DNA of 64,000 bases from Lutimonas zeaxanthinifaciens (GTDB taxonomy: Bacteria > Bacteroidota > Bacteroidia > Flavobacteriales > Flavobacteriaceae). The notes beneath the pieces are model-generated. The model did no database searches and was not told where the DNA came from. It worked only from the letters and a program-made list of their open reading frames with translations. Below are positions 17,451 through 26,398 of the stretch, one piece after another. The stretch covers positions 3,410,001-3,474,000 of the forward strand of contig NZ_CP129964.1 in NCBI RefSeq assembly GCF_030503675.1, written 5' to 3'. Within the stretch, counting starts at the first letter, position 1. Each line of letters starts with the position of its first letter. The position numbers and the translations under genes are program-made.

Positions 17451-18830
17451 ATGCCGAAAAAAATTGCCAACAGATATTTATTAATATGCTCACTCCTGTT
17501 CTGGGTTGTATTTTCCTGTGGTGGGGATGAACCCATGGAAATTCCAAATCCTGATCCCGGTCCTGGGATTCCTGAACCTGATCTGACTGAAGAGGAACTG
17601 CTCGACCTGACTCAGGAATCAACTTTTAAGTATTTCTGGGATTATGCGGAACCAAATTCAGGAGCTGCAAGAGAACGATTTCATCCCGGTAGCTCAACAC
17701 AAGATCAAGTAGTGACCTCAGGAGGTACAGGCTTTGGCCTTATGGCCATACTTACCGGAATTGAAAGAAATTTTATTTCAAGACAAGAGGCGGTAGACAG
17801 GTTTGAAAAGATCTTTGCGTTTTTAGAAAATGCAGATCGTTTTCATGGGGCATGGCCACATTGGATGAATGGCCAAACTGGAAAAGTTATTCCTTTTAGC
17901 CCTCAGGACGATGGTGGAGATTTGGTGGAAACAGCCTTCCTGTGTCAAGGACTAATTTGTGTAAAGGAATATTTTAAAGAAGGGAATGAACGAGAAAAGC
18001 TTCTAGCTGAGCAAGCAGATCATTTGTGGAAAGGCGTTGAGTGGGATTGGTATACGCAGGGACAGGATGCACTTTACTGGCACTGGAGCCCAAATCATGA
18101 TTTTGCCATGAATTTTAAATTATCAGGGTATAACGAGGTATTGATCACCTACGTAATGGCTGCTTCATCTCCTGACTTTTCTATAAGGAAAGAGGCTTAT
18201 ACCTCCGGATGGGCTTCTGATGGAGGCATCAAAAGTGACCGTGTTGCATATGGTAATCCTTTGCTGGTAAAACACAATGGGGCGGAAACATATGGAGGTC
18301 CTTTATTCTGGGCGCATTATTCGTATTTAGGGTTAAATCCAAAGGGACTACAGGATGAATTTGTAAACTACTGGGATGTCAATGTAAATCACTCAAAAAT
18401 TAATTATGAGTATTGTGTTCAGAACCCAAAGAACTTTATGGATTACGGAAAAGATTGCTGGGGATTAACAGCGAGTTACACAAGAAATCCTGATGGAAGT
18501 ATTGGTTACGCTGCACATGCTCCGGGGAATGATCTTGGAATCATATCTCCTACAGCTGCTTTGTCATCAATGCCATACACTCCGCAGGAGTCCTTGCGTG
18601 CCTTACGCTATTTTTACCATCACAGAGAAAAGCTGTTAGGGTCTGCAGGTTTTTATGATGCGTTCAAACCAGGAAGTTCCTGGGTAGCTGATGCGTATCT
18701 TGCCATTGACCAGGGCCCGATTGTAGTCATGATTGAAAATTACAGATCAGGTTTATTCTGGAATCTGTTTATGCAGAATGAAGATGTTCAAATGGGTCTG
18801 GATAAATTGGGATTCTCCTATTCTCAATAA
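17451..18830 (+). CDS. Glucoamylase-like lipoprotein glycosidase (GH144-like)
   Basis: 459 residues. The lipobox VFSC marks the lipidated Cys23, followed by a Pro/Gly/Asp-rich linker (EIPNPDPGPGIPEPD). The body reads as an (alpha/alpha)6 barrel: ESTFKYFWDYAEPNSG at the start, TSGGTGFGLMAIL, HGAWPHWMNGQTGK, DDGGDLVETAFLCQGL, KDCWGLTASY and a closing block near NYRSGLFWNLFMQNEDV. These are the hallmarks of the 'glucoamylase family' group that includes GH144 endo-beta-1,2-glucanases. It probably acts on beta-glucans at the cell surface; no SusC/SusD genes adjoin it. Confidence 0.82.
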   Translation: MPKKIANRYLLICSLLFWVVFSCGGDEPMEIPNPDPGPGIPEPDLTEEELLDLTQESTFKYFWDYAEPNSGAARERFHPGSSTQDQVVTSGGTGFGLMAILTGIERNFISRQEAVDRFEKIFAFLENADRFHGAWPHWMNGQTGKVIPFSPQDDGGDLVETAFLCQGLICVKEYFKEGNEREKLLAEQADHLWKGVEWDWYTQGQDALYWHWSPNHDFAMNFKLSGYNEVLITYVMAASSPDFSIRKEAYTSGWASDGGIKSDRVAYGNPLLVKHNGAETYGGPLFWAHYSYLGLNPKGLQDEFVNYWDVNVNHSKINYEYCVQNPKNFMDYGKDCWGLTASYTRNPDGSIGYAAHAPGNDLGIISPTAALSSMPYTPQESLRALRYFYHHREKLLGSAGFYDAFKPGSSWVADAYLAIDQGPIVVMIENYRSGLFWNLFMQNEDVQMGLDKLGFSYSQ

Positions 18831-18837
18831 ACGAACT

Positions 18838-20040
18838 TTAAGGAGTAGCCGCCTTAAACAAAGAAGCTCCTTTTTTTGATCTCAATGTAAAACCGGCTCC
18901 GGAAATAGTTAAAAAACTTTCGCCTTTCTGATACTTTTTGATTACTTCGTCTTCATCAACCTCAACCTCTCCTTCCATTACGAGAAATAATTCAAGCGTG
19001 TTTGACCTAAGGCTAAGGGAATCATTCTCCCCAAGAGATATTTGGCTTAATTTAAAATCCTTTACCTCACATTCATAAATCGTTTCTTTTGCATGATCGG
19101 CCAGGGTGCCTTTAATAATCTTGGGTATCGTTTCTTTATACTGAATATGTTTTAACAGCTCTTCAACATCAACGTGTTTTTCCGTGAGCCCCCCCCGAAG
19201 TACATTATCCGAATTTGCCATGAGTTCCATGGTCTGGCCTTCAAGATAGGCATGAGGAATACCCGCCTCCTGAAATACCGCATCTCCTTTTTGAACCTTC
19301 ACAATATTAAAAAGGTAAATAGAAAAAATCCCTTTGTCCAAAGCTGCTTCTGTACTCTTACCAATACAACTTTTTGCCGCCCAAAAATCCGGAGAAGATT
19401 TTAGAAGTTTATTCTCTTTGTACAGCGGAACGACCCTCTCCATTAATGGCCTTAGAATGTTGTCAGCTTCTTTTTGTGATAATTCCATAACAAACCTATA
19501 CATTCCTTTGTATCCTTTTTCTTTAAAAATAGGAGACAGAAAAGCCAGTTCAGGAATCTCTTTTAATTGGGATACAAGTGCTTCTTTGTTTCGAAACCCA
19601 TGCAGCAACCAGAACTCTCCAAGGGCCACCATGATCTCTGGCTTGTGGTTGTCGTCTTTGTAGTTCCTGTGAGCAGCAGTCAAAGGAATACCTCTTTCAT
19701 TTTCTCTTAAATAACCTTTCTGTGCTTCCTGTTTGGTAGGATGTACCTGAATGGAAAGCATGTCTTTCACATCCAGAACCTTGAACAGGTAAGGTAACCT
19801 GCCAAATTCTAAATTAACCTTTGAGCCAAGCACCTTTTCAGGATCTCTTTGAATAAACCTATTCAATTTAATTTCCCCCTTCCGGGTAGTAACAATTGAC
19901 GGTGCCTTTTCATGTGCGCCCATCCAGTATTCTGCAAATGGTTCCCCATCAGGCTTTATACCCAAAAATTCAGGAATAAAACTGCTTCCACCCCAGGCAT
20001 AATGTTGAATCTGACCCTTAAAAGGAAAAACCTTTTTCAT
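18838..20040 (-). CDS. manA: Mannose-6-phosphate isomerase, class I
   Basis: 400 residues. Class I phosphomannose isomerase motifs are visible: YAWGGSSFIPEFLG at the N-terminus, AEYWMGAHEKAPS, the zinc-site block SIQVHPTKQEAQKGY and YKDDNHKPEIMVAL (Gln/His/Glu ligands), and GIPHAYLEGQTMELMANSDNVLRGGLTEK. It interconverts mannose-6-phosphate and fructose-6-phosphate in the cytoplasm, linking mannose use and GDP-mannose synthesis to glycolysis. It converges on the preceding GH144-like gene with only 7 bases between stops. Confidence 0.92.
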   Translation of the reverse strand: MKKVFPFKGQIQHYAWGGSSFIPEFLGIKPDGEPFAEYWMGAHEKAPSIVTTRKGEIKLNRFIQRDPEKVLGSKVNLEFGRLPYLFKVLDVKDMLSIQVHPTKQEAQKGYLRENERGIPLTAAHRNYKDDNHKPEIMVALGEFWLLHGFRNKEALVSQLKEIPELAFLSPIFKEKGYKGMYRFVMELSQKEADNILRPLMERVVPLYKENKLLKSSPDFWAAKSCIGKSTEAALDKGIFSIYLFNIVKVQKGDAVFQEAGIPHAYLEGQTMELMANSDNVLRGGLTEKHVDVEELLKHIQYKETIPKIIKGTLADHAKETIYECEVKDFKLSQISLGENDSLSLRSNTLELFLVMEGEVEVDEDEVIKKYQKGESFLTISGAGFTLRSKKGASLFKAATP

Positions 20041-20275
20041 AGATTTATTTTGAAGTTTCGAAGATACAAACTTGTCATTGGTTTCTAAAGTAAGTTCTAT
20101 TTAAAAATTTTTTGACCTTAATATTAACCTGTTTTTTTCATGGACGTTCCTTACCACCAGAATGGTTATTCATTCAATTTTCTTGGTAAAGGGTCCTAGT
20201 TTTACATAAGAAATAGAGATCCTTCAGGATATAGAAATTATTTGATTATAAATCTTTTTACCATCTTTGCTAACC

Positions 20276-20839
20276 ATGAATCCGGAACCGAAAAATATCA
20301 TTGAACTCATTAAACAAGGTGATAAAATCACTCTTGAAAAGATATATCTTGAGAACCGAGAAGGATTTATAAACTTCGCAAGGAAATACAATGTTAGTGA
20401 AGAGGATGCCATTGATATTTATCAGGATGCCATCATAATTTTAAGGGAAAATGCGGTAAATGGCAGAATTGACGAATTGCAGAGTAATATTTCAACTTAC
20501 TTATTTGCCATCGGAAAATATAGAATTTATCAAAATTTCAGGGTTCAGTCCAGAACTGAACTGACCAGTGATTTTAATCTTGTTGAAGAAAATTTCGATT
20601 TTGATGTTAACCTTTATGGTCAAATTCTCACTAAAGAGCAACAGTTATTAAAAAAATACTATGCAGAATTAGGTGATAGATGCAAAAGTATCTTAAATTT
20701 GTTCTATTATCAAGGTTACAGTCTCGATGAAATAAGAGATATACTGAATTATAGTAGTAAAACTGTCTTAAAGAGTCAAAAATCACGTTGTATAAAGCAA
20801 TTAAAGGATTTGATAAATAAGCACAATGGAAAATATTGA
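20276..20839 (+). CDS. ECF-type RNA polymerase sigma factor
   Basis: 187 residues from ATG 20276 (TTG 20267 is possible but less likely). Region 2: EEDAIDIYQDAIIILRENA and ISTYLFAIGKYRIYQNFR; region 4: LLKKYYAELGDRCKSILNLFYYQ and YSLDEIRDILNYSSKTVLKSQKSRC, with a helix-turn-helix. The downstream gene overlaps by 14 bases and encodes a single-pass TPR protein, then a CHAT protease gene converges from the other side. The upstream 230 bases contain CATCTTTG close to the start, one base off the TAnnTTTG box. Confidence 0.9.
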   Translation: MNPEPKNIIELIKQGDKITLEKIYLENREGFINFARKYNVSEEDAIDIYQDAIIILRENAVNGRIDELQSNISTYLFAIGKYRIYQNFRVQSRTELTSDFNLVEENFDFDVNLYGQILTKEQQLLKKYYAELGDRCKSILNLFYYQGYSLDEIRDILNYSSKTVLKSQKSRCIKQLKDLINKHNGKY

Positions 20840-21572
20840 ATTAATCGATCGTTATTTTAAGAATTCACTCTCTCCTGAGGATCAGAAATTATTCAATGAA
20901 TTACTTCAAAATAATTCGGAATTTAAAGAGGAATTTGTGTTCCAGAGAGACTTGAAAAAAGTTCTTTCTTCCATCCAACAAGATGAGTTAAAATCGACCT
21001 TAAGCAATTTTGAAGAAGAAACTGATAAGCATTCTTATTTTTCAGCAATTCCGAAAAGATGGTTAGTTGCTGCTTCAATAATTCTTATTTTCTCCCTTGG
21101 CTTATGGGGTGTAAAATCTACGTTTTACCCTTCAAATGAAGCCCTCTTTGCGGAGTATTATCAGGCAGATGAAAACACGGTTGTTCCGATTGTAAGAGGT
21201 GAGGAAATTAACAGCATAGAATACAGGGCTTTTGTGGCTTATGAAGAGAAGAATTACCATAAAGCTATAAATCTTTTTAATTCGGTCAGCGATCCCGAAC
21301 AAACACATATTCTTTACTACAAGGCTCTTTGCTACCTGTCGCTTGACAAATATGAAGAAGCTTTGAATCTGATGAATCAGGTTCTTGAGAGTCCATCAGC
21401 GGAAAATGAATTTTCTGATTTTAGAACTCGTGCCCACTGGTACAAGGCCCTTGCCAATATTCAAATGGGTAATAATTCAGAAGCAATTTCAGAGCTCAAT
21501 CTAATTATTGATCAGCAAAATTCTGTTTTCAAGAAAAAAGAAGCTCAAAAATTAAAAAATTATCTGGAGTAG
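20826..21572 (+). CDS. Single-pass membrane TPR protein, candidate anti-sigma factor
   Basis: 248 residues. The N-terminal about 78 residues are charged and helical (MENIELIDRYFKNSLSPEDQ, like the start of many Bacteroidota anti-sigma factors); one membrane helix follows (WLVAASIILIFSLGLWGV, about 79-96); the C-terminal part holds two or three TPR-like units (FVAYEEKNYHKAINLFNSV, ILYYKALCYLSLDKYEEAL, HWYKALANIQMGNNSEAI). Predicted topology puts the TPRs in the periplasm. The 14-base overlap with the sigma gene argues that it binds and controls that sigma factor; this is inference from layout. Confidence 0.75.
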   Translation: MENIELIDRYFKNSLSPEDQKLFNELLQNNSEFKEEFVFQRDLKKVLSSIQQDELKSTLSNFEEETDKHSYFSAIPKRWLVAASIILIFSLGLWGVKSTFYPSNEALFAEYYQADENTVVPIVRGEEINSIEYRAFVAYEEKNYHKAINLFNSVSDPEQTHILYYKALCYLSLDKYEEALNLMNQVLESPSAENEFSDFRTRAHWYKALANIQMGNNSEAISELNLIIDQQNSVFKKKEAQKLKNYLE

Positions 21573-21578
21573 AATTTT

Positions 21579-24446
21579 CTATTCGTTTTTCTTTCGTTTT
21601 TTTAGTCCGAAGATACCTAACCCAATAACGACTAAACTTAAGAAGGTCCATATTACTGGATGAGTTGATTGTTGAAGGTCTATTTCCTCAATATTCCCAT
21701 TAATTACAAAGCCGGACCAGTAATAAGGATGAGCCAATGCAGAATTTGCATTTTTATTAAGATAATTGATTTTTGCCCGTCTTAAGGCATGATTTTTTTT
21801 CTCCCCTTTATTTAAATATTTGTAAAAGTCAATCATAACTGATTTTGTCTGTTTGTCAGGGATCTTCCATAGACTCATAACAATTGAGGGCACACCAGAA
21901 AAATGAAAAGCCCGAGCCATGCTCATAACCCCTTCACCTTTTTCTATTTTGCCAAATCCTGTATTGCAAGCACTAAGGACAGCCAAATTTGCATTTGATT
22001 TCATCGTATAGATTTCAGAGGCTCTTAAAGGTCCGTCATCAAATAACAAACTGTTGTGCATTGGGTTATCATTATCGATTTCTGCGTGCATCGCCAGGTG
22101 TAAAATCGAAAATTCCTGACTATGGGCAGAAAAATTACTCTTAATAGCATTGCCGTCTGTAAATTTTGTCCCTCCCGTGATGTCCGAAATTTCTTCAATT
22201 TCACTCTTTGTATATGCCAAAGTTTCACTTTCCTGGTATTTTGGAGCAAAACCTGCCCAATTTTGAGGTGTCTCATAATTGAAAAACTCATTCTGTAATT
22301 CCATGTATAAACTTACTGACCCGTTGTAACTAACTGAATAATTTTCAATCAAATACGATCCTTTGGGTGTTTTTAGAGCCTCAAAAGGAATATAATTCAA
22401 CACATTATCAGGAATTATTATTAAATCACGTTTATCTTTAAACAGTTGCTGACCCATCAAATACATGTAGAGATCATAACTAAGCTCATCAATCTCCTCC
22501 CTTTTGGATAAGTGACTCTTAAAGTCATGGGTCACTTCGGTTATTTTAGAGGCTATATCCGCTCTTAAAAGACTAACCGTATCCTTTGTTATTGTAAATG
22601 AGAATAAACTTTCATCTCCTAAAAAATAGGTCAATACCTGATCATTAGCGTCCAGAACATCCTGAACTTCCTTAATTTTAACAATGGAATTACTACTTAC
22701 GCTGCTGTTGAATTTTGGGTAATTCGTCTTAAAATCGTTATAAATGCTATCCAATTTGTAGGTAAGATCAATTCTAAGATCCAGCAATGATTGATAATAC
22801 TCCTTATCCGGATTGCTGGCAGTTTTTTCAAAAAAAAGATCCATTTTAACCTTCTCAAGTTCCTTTTTGACGGATCTTTCCAATTCTTGTTTGTCTTGGG
22901 GAATATCACTAAATGCCATATATTTAATTCCCTGTAATCCTTTCAACAAAGTGGTGTTTCTGTTGGTTTCCGAAAGTTCAAATGCCTTTTCCAGGTATTT
23001 ATCATCTCTTGTTTCATGATATAGAAGCCAACAAATACCTAAGTCCTTCTCAAACACCTTTCGATATTTATTCGCAAAGTCAATTCTTGATCGGTCCGAA
23101 GAAAAGTTGCTTTGAGTAAACCTTATCAATTCGATTTTTTTATCGACTTGCGTATATGAATTTTTAAGAGACTCGATGTTTCTATTTCTTTCAAATTCAT
23201 CTGAATAGAAGTCGGTCAGAAGCATCAAGGCTCCAATCGCCTGAAGTGGGCCTATTACTTCAGTTGGACTGTCAGGGTCGTAATTTGCCGCTGTTAAACA
23301 ATGATCGATATATTTTAAAAATTCAGTTTTATCTCCCTTTACTTTGTACAACTTCGCCAATTGTAAATAATTCTCGGCCACCAGATCACTTATGTCACCA
23401 TAAATTTCCCTATTTGTATCCAGGGCCAGGTGTAATAAATTTTGTGCCTTGTTAAGATGAATTTTACGATCCAGATAAAGCTGTCCAAGAAAATTTCTTG
23501 CATTCGCAAGGTACTGTCTGCTGTTGATCTTCTTTCCTATCTCAATTGCCTTAAGATAATGTTCCTCGGCCTTATCATAATTTTTTATCAATACATATGA
23601 ATTCGCCAGATCGTAATTCGTTTCGCAAGTCCATCGATGCCATTCACCATAACTTTGCCTTCTAATCTTTAAATTCTTTTTTAGAAGATCAATAGCAGCT
23701 TCATATTCCTTTTTTGCTTCCAAAATATTCGCATACGTCGTGTAAACGAAGGTCATATTCGGGTTGAATTCACCATAAGAAGACAATCCTTTTTCAATAG
23801 CTTTTTCCACATAGATCTCAGCTTGTGCCAAATCCCCGGAATAAAAATGGATGAGTGCGATTCCCACGTATACATCAGAGAGAAAGTTTCTTTTCTCCTT
23901 ACTTTCTAAAAGACGCTTTTCAGATTGATAGTACAACTCAAGAGCCTTATCATTTTGACCCAGATCGTCATAAACCAATGCCAGGTTATAAGTGGACACA
24001 GCAAGTGCGTATGGATTGGTTTTAATTTTCCTTTTTATATCAAGGGACTTCTCATAGTAATAAGTAGTACTGTCATAGTCAGATTGAAAATAATGATTGA
24101 TGCCAATTGTATTCAAATTATCGGCAATTTTAACACTATCAAAAAGCTTCATACTAATTTGAAGCGATTTTCTGGCCAAAGCATTTGATTCTTCATAGTT
24201 TCCTAGATTCTGGACAATCTTGGCTTTAGTCTGATAGGTTACCGAAAAAAAGTTTTCATTTGAATTTTCTTCCTCCAGTTTTGATAATAAGGACTCCAGA
24301 ATCGCATTGGCTTCGACAAACTTACCGTCTCTGTTCAAGCCTAATGCTTCTCTGTTTTTTTCTAACACGTAAGCATCATCTATGTTCTGTCCCCAGCCAT
24401 ACTGAAACAATAGAATTACAACAAAACACAATCGTTTTACAACCAT
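21579..24446 (-). CDS. Membrane-anchored TPR-CHAT protease (caspase-like)
   Basis: 955 residues. A signal peptide (1-20, ending YGWGQ) is followed by at least seven TPR units to about residue 400 (for example ALAVSTYNLALVYDDLGQND, TNYDLANSYVLIKNYDKAEE). After a helical linker comes a CHAT peptidase domain with a probable catalytic His787 in LHLAMHAEIDN and Cys827 in AVLSACNTGFG, then GEGVMSMARAF and VPSIVMSLWKIPD. A hydrophobic helix near 930-948 followed by KKRKK anchors the C-terminus, so the CHAT domain should be periplasmic. It converges on the sigma/TPR pair with 6 bases between stops. Both catalytic residues are intact, so I expect an active protease. Confidence 0.88.
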   Translation of the reverse strand: MVVKRLCFVVILLFQYGWGQNIDDAYVLEKNREALGLNRDGKFVEANAILESLLSKLEEENSNENFFSVTYQTKAKIVQNLGNYEESNALARKSLQISMKLFDSVKIADNLNTIGINHYFQSDYDSTTYYYEKSLDIKRKIKTNPYALAVSTYNLALVYDDLGQNDKALELYYQSEKRLLESKEKRNFLSDVYVGIALIHFYSGDLAQAEIYVEKAIEKGLSSYGEFNPNMTFVYTTYANILEAKKEYEAAIDLLKKNLKIRRQSYGEWHRWTCETNYDLANSYVLIKNYDKAEEHYLKAIEIGKKINSRQYLANARNFLGQLYLDRKIHLNKAQNLLHLALDTNREIYGDISDLVAENYLQLAKLYKVKGDKTEFLKYIDHCLTAANYDPDSPTEVIGPLQAIGALMLLTDFYSDEFERNRNIESLKNSYTQVDKKIELIRFTQSNFSSDRSRIDFANKYRKVFEKDLGICWLLYHETRDDKYLEKAFELSETNRNTTLLKGLQGIKYMAFSDIPQDKQELERSVKKELEKVKMDLFFEKTASNPDKEYYQSLLDLRIDLTYKLDSIYNDFKTNYPKFNSSVSSNSIVKIKEVQDVLDANDQVLTYFLGDESLFSFTITKDTVSLLRADIASKITEVTHDFKSHLSKREEIDELSYDLYMYLMGQQLFKDKRDLIIIPDNVLNYIPFEALKTPKGSYLIENYSVSYNGSVSLYMELQNEFFNYETPQNWAGFAPKYQESETLAYTKSEIEEISDITGGTKFTDGNAIKSNFSAHSQEFSILHLAMHAEIDNDNPMHNSLLFDDGPLRASEIYTMKSNANLAVLSACNTGFGKIEKGEGVMSMARAFHFSGVPSIVMSLWKIPDKQTKSVMIDFYKYLNKGEKKNHALRRAKINYLNKNANSALAHPYYWSGFVINGNIEEIDLQQSTHPVIWTFLSLVVIGLGIFGLKKRKKNE

Positions 24447-24515
24447 TTACATAAAGGGGATATAATAAAAACGTAAATATAATCTTAAGTTATCAAATTC
24501 ACCCTATGGTTTTCC

Positions 24516-25094
24516 CTACACTTTTCTATCATTTCTTTCTTTGGCTACTCGATCCAGTTCATCATACCATTGCTCACCAAATTTTCTAATTAACCCTTGC
24601 TTTACGAATTTGTATACCGGAACCTGTAATTCTTTCCCCAAACTGCAAGCATCATCACAAATTTCCCATTTATCGTAGTTCACAGCCGCAAACTCACTGT
24701 ATTGCTTTATTCGGACAGGATATAAATGGCAGGAAACTGGTTTTTTAAACTGAATATCCCCCTGATTATAGGCCTCTTCAATCCCACAAAGGGCTACTCC
24801 CTGATCGTCATAAATAACGTAGGCGCAATCGGCACCTTCAATCAATGTTGTTTCGTGCTCTCCGAATTCATTGGTAGTGTAAGGACCCTGATTTTCAATT
24901 GCTTCGAGCCCCTCTTTTCTGAGGTATCTTTTAACCTTGGGTAAAATCTCTTTCAATATCGACAATTCCTCCTGCTCCAGTGGAGCCCCGGCATCACCAT
25001 CCACACAACAGGCACCTTTACATGCACCCAGGTTACAGACAAATTCCTTATCCAGAATATCCTCGGAAATAACTGTCTTTTTAAGTTGAAACAT
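24516..25094 (-). CDS. DUF3109 family protein (Cys-rich)
   Basis: 192 residues, cytoplasmic. Cysteines cluster as CNLGACKGACCVDGDAG near residues 20-35, then CAYVIYDDQGVALCGIEEAY and SCHLYPVRI, and ICDDACSLG. This layout is that of the DUF3109/YkgJ-like group, thought to bind a metal or Fe-S cluster. The biochemical role is unknown. It is divergent from the MarC gene, and a TAnnTTTG box lies 21 bases upstream of its start. Confidence 0.88.
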   Translation of the reverse strand: MFQLKKTVISEDILDKEFVCNLGACKGACCVDGDAGAPLEQEELSILKEILPKVKRYLRKEGLEAIENQGPYTTNEFGEHETTLIEGADCAYVIYDDQGVALCGIEEAYNQGDIQFKKPVSCHLYPVRIKQYSEFAAVNYDKWEICDDACSLGKELQVPVYKFVKQGLIRKFGEQWYDELDRVAKERNDRKV

Positions 25095-25114
25095 AAGGAA
25101 CCAATTTTGAACAG

Positions 25115-25122
25115 CAAAAATA
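25115..25122 (-). promoter_or_regulatory. Bacteroidota -7 box (TATTTTTG) for the DUF3109 gene
   Basis: Minus-strand TATTTTTG, 21 bases upstream of the start at 25094, with a TTG 22 bases further upstream (25145-25147 on the plus strand as CAA). Position and motif fit a housekeeping promoter divergent from the one at 25154. Confidence 0.5.
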
Positions 25123-25153
25123 CACTCTTTTTAGCTAATTCATTCAATTTTTC

Positions 25154-25161
25154 TACCTTTG
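25154..25161 (+). promoter_or_regulatory. Bacteroidota -7 box (TACCTTTG) for marC
   Basis: TACCTTTG fits TAnnTTTG and lies 22 bases before ATG 25184. A -33 element is not clear. The distance implies a very short leader. Confidence 0.5.
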
Positions 25162-25183
25162 ACAACTTGAAAATCAAAAGGAA

Positions 25184-25759
25184 ATGGGATTAAATTTTAA
25201 GGAAATTGTGACTGCAACCATGGTGCTTTTTGCGGTTATTGATATAATAGGGAGTATTCCTATAATCATAGATTTAAGGAAGAAAGTAGGTCATATCCAA
25301 TCTGAGAAGGCATCAATTGTGGCAATGCTATTGATGATCTTATTCCTTTTTGTCGGGGTTCAGATCCTGAATCTGATCGGTATTGATGTCTATTCTTTTG
25401 CTGTGGCAGGTTCGTTCGTTATATTTTTCCTCGCTATTGAAATGATTCTTGGCATTCAGCTTTACAAGGAAGATTCCCCGAAAACAGCCAGTGTTGTTCC
25501 CCTGGCCTTTCCACTGATAGCCGGAGCAGGTACCATGACCACTATTTTATCACTAAAAGCCGAGTTTCACACCATCAATATTGTCATTGCTATCATTCTA
25601 AACATGATTTTCGTTTACGCTATACTTAAATCTTCCTCAAAAATAGAGAGAGTGATTGGAGAGGGAGGAATCAGTGTCGTAAGAAAAATATTCGGAGTTA
25701 TTCTTCTGGCAATTGCCGTCAAATTATTTGCTTCAAATATTCAGGGACTGCTAAATTAA
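25184..25759 (+). CDS. MarC family integral membrane protein
   Basis: 191 residues with six hydrophobic helices. Family features: the opening FKEIVTATMVLFAVIDIIGSIPI, PLAFPLIAGAGTMTTIL between helices, and VVRKIFGVILLAIAVKLF at the end. MarC (UPF0056) proteins were once linked to multiple antibiotic resistance, but their transport role is not established. The next gene starts 6 bases downstream, so the two are cotranscribed. Confidence 0.9.
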   Translation: MGLNFKEIVTATMVLFAVIDIIGSIPIIIDLRKKVGHIQSEKASIVAMLLMILFLFVGVQILNLIGIDVYSFAVAGSFVIFFLAIEMILGIQLYKEDSPKTASVVPLAFPLIAGAGTMTTILSLKAEFHTINIVIAIILNMIFVYAILKSSSKIERVIGEGGISVVRKIFGVILLAIAVKLFASNIQGLLN

Positions 25760-25765
25760 AAATAT

Positions 25766-26377
25766 ATGGATTTTGATGTATTAATTGTAGGGGGAGGCGT
25801 TGCCGGTATGTCAGCGGCACTGGTTTTGGGTTCAGCAAAGAACAAACCCTTTGCCAGGGACAAAAATATTGGCATTATCATGCACCAGAGAACCTCTGCT
25901 TTAAATGGTGCCTTATTCAACAATGTCTTAGGAATTCCTCCCGGTACTACCGGAAATGAGATTTTAGAAAACGGTAGAAAACAGTTGTCCCAAACCTATC
26001 CTCATGTCATTCAGATCGAAAAAGAAAAGGTCAATGCAATAGAGTCATTAGGACAGCATTTCAATGTTGTGACGAACAAAGGTTCTTATTCAAGTAAAAT
26101 CGTAATTATAGCAGTTGGGCCGTCAAATTTATTTAATATTAAAGGCCTGGAACAATTTATTGAGCCACACCAAAATTTACCTGCTAAAAAAGAGCGTATT
26201 CAGCTAAAAAACAGCAATCACAAAATTCAGGAAAATCTTTTTGTGGCAGGTGTACTTGCCGGATGGCGCAGTCAATTTGCCACGGCTGCCGGAAGCGGAG
26301 CCCATGTTGCTACAGATATCCTAACCATTTGGAATGGTGGGCAAACTGCCATGGTTCACGATTCGGAACCCAAATAG
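25766..26377 (+). CDS. Short FAD-dependent oxidoreductase, thioredoxin-reductase-like
   Basis: 203 residues. The N-terminus MDFDVLIVGGGVAGMSAALVLGSA is a GxGxxG dinucleotide-binding fold for FAD, VIIAVGPSN matches the ATG-like motif, and the end (ENLFVAGVLAGWRSQFATAAGSGAHVA) matches the closing FAD-binding GD-like block. Typical thioredoxin reductases are about 310 residues and contain a central NADPH domain with a CxxC pair; both are absent here. It is therefore a single-domain flavoprotein whose electron donor is unclear. It is coupled to the MarC gene. Confidence 0.78.
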   Translation: MDFDVLIVGGGVAGMSAALVLGSAKNKPFARDKNIGIIMHQRTSALNGALFNNVLGIPPGTTGNEILENGRKQLSQTYPHVIQIEKEKVNAIESLGQHFNVVTNKGSYSSKIVIIAVGPSNLFNIKGLEQFIEPHQNLPAKKERIQLKNSNHKIQENLFVAGVLAGWRSQFATAAGSGAHVATDILTIWNGGQTAMVHDSEPK

Positions 26378-26398
26378 AATTAGATAAAAACTCAGTAT

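Noticed and set aside
18837-18859. Inverted repeat TTTAAGG/CCTTAAA between convergent stops
   Set aside because: It lies partly inside the manA end and has no T-run; too weak as a terminator.
21572-21600. Possible terminator between the TPR and CHAT genes
   Set aside because: Only a short AT-rich palindrome (TAGAATTTTCTA) is visible.
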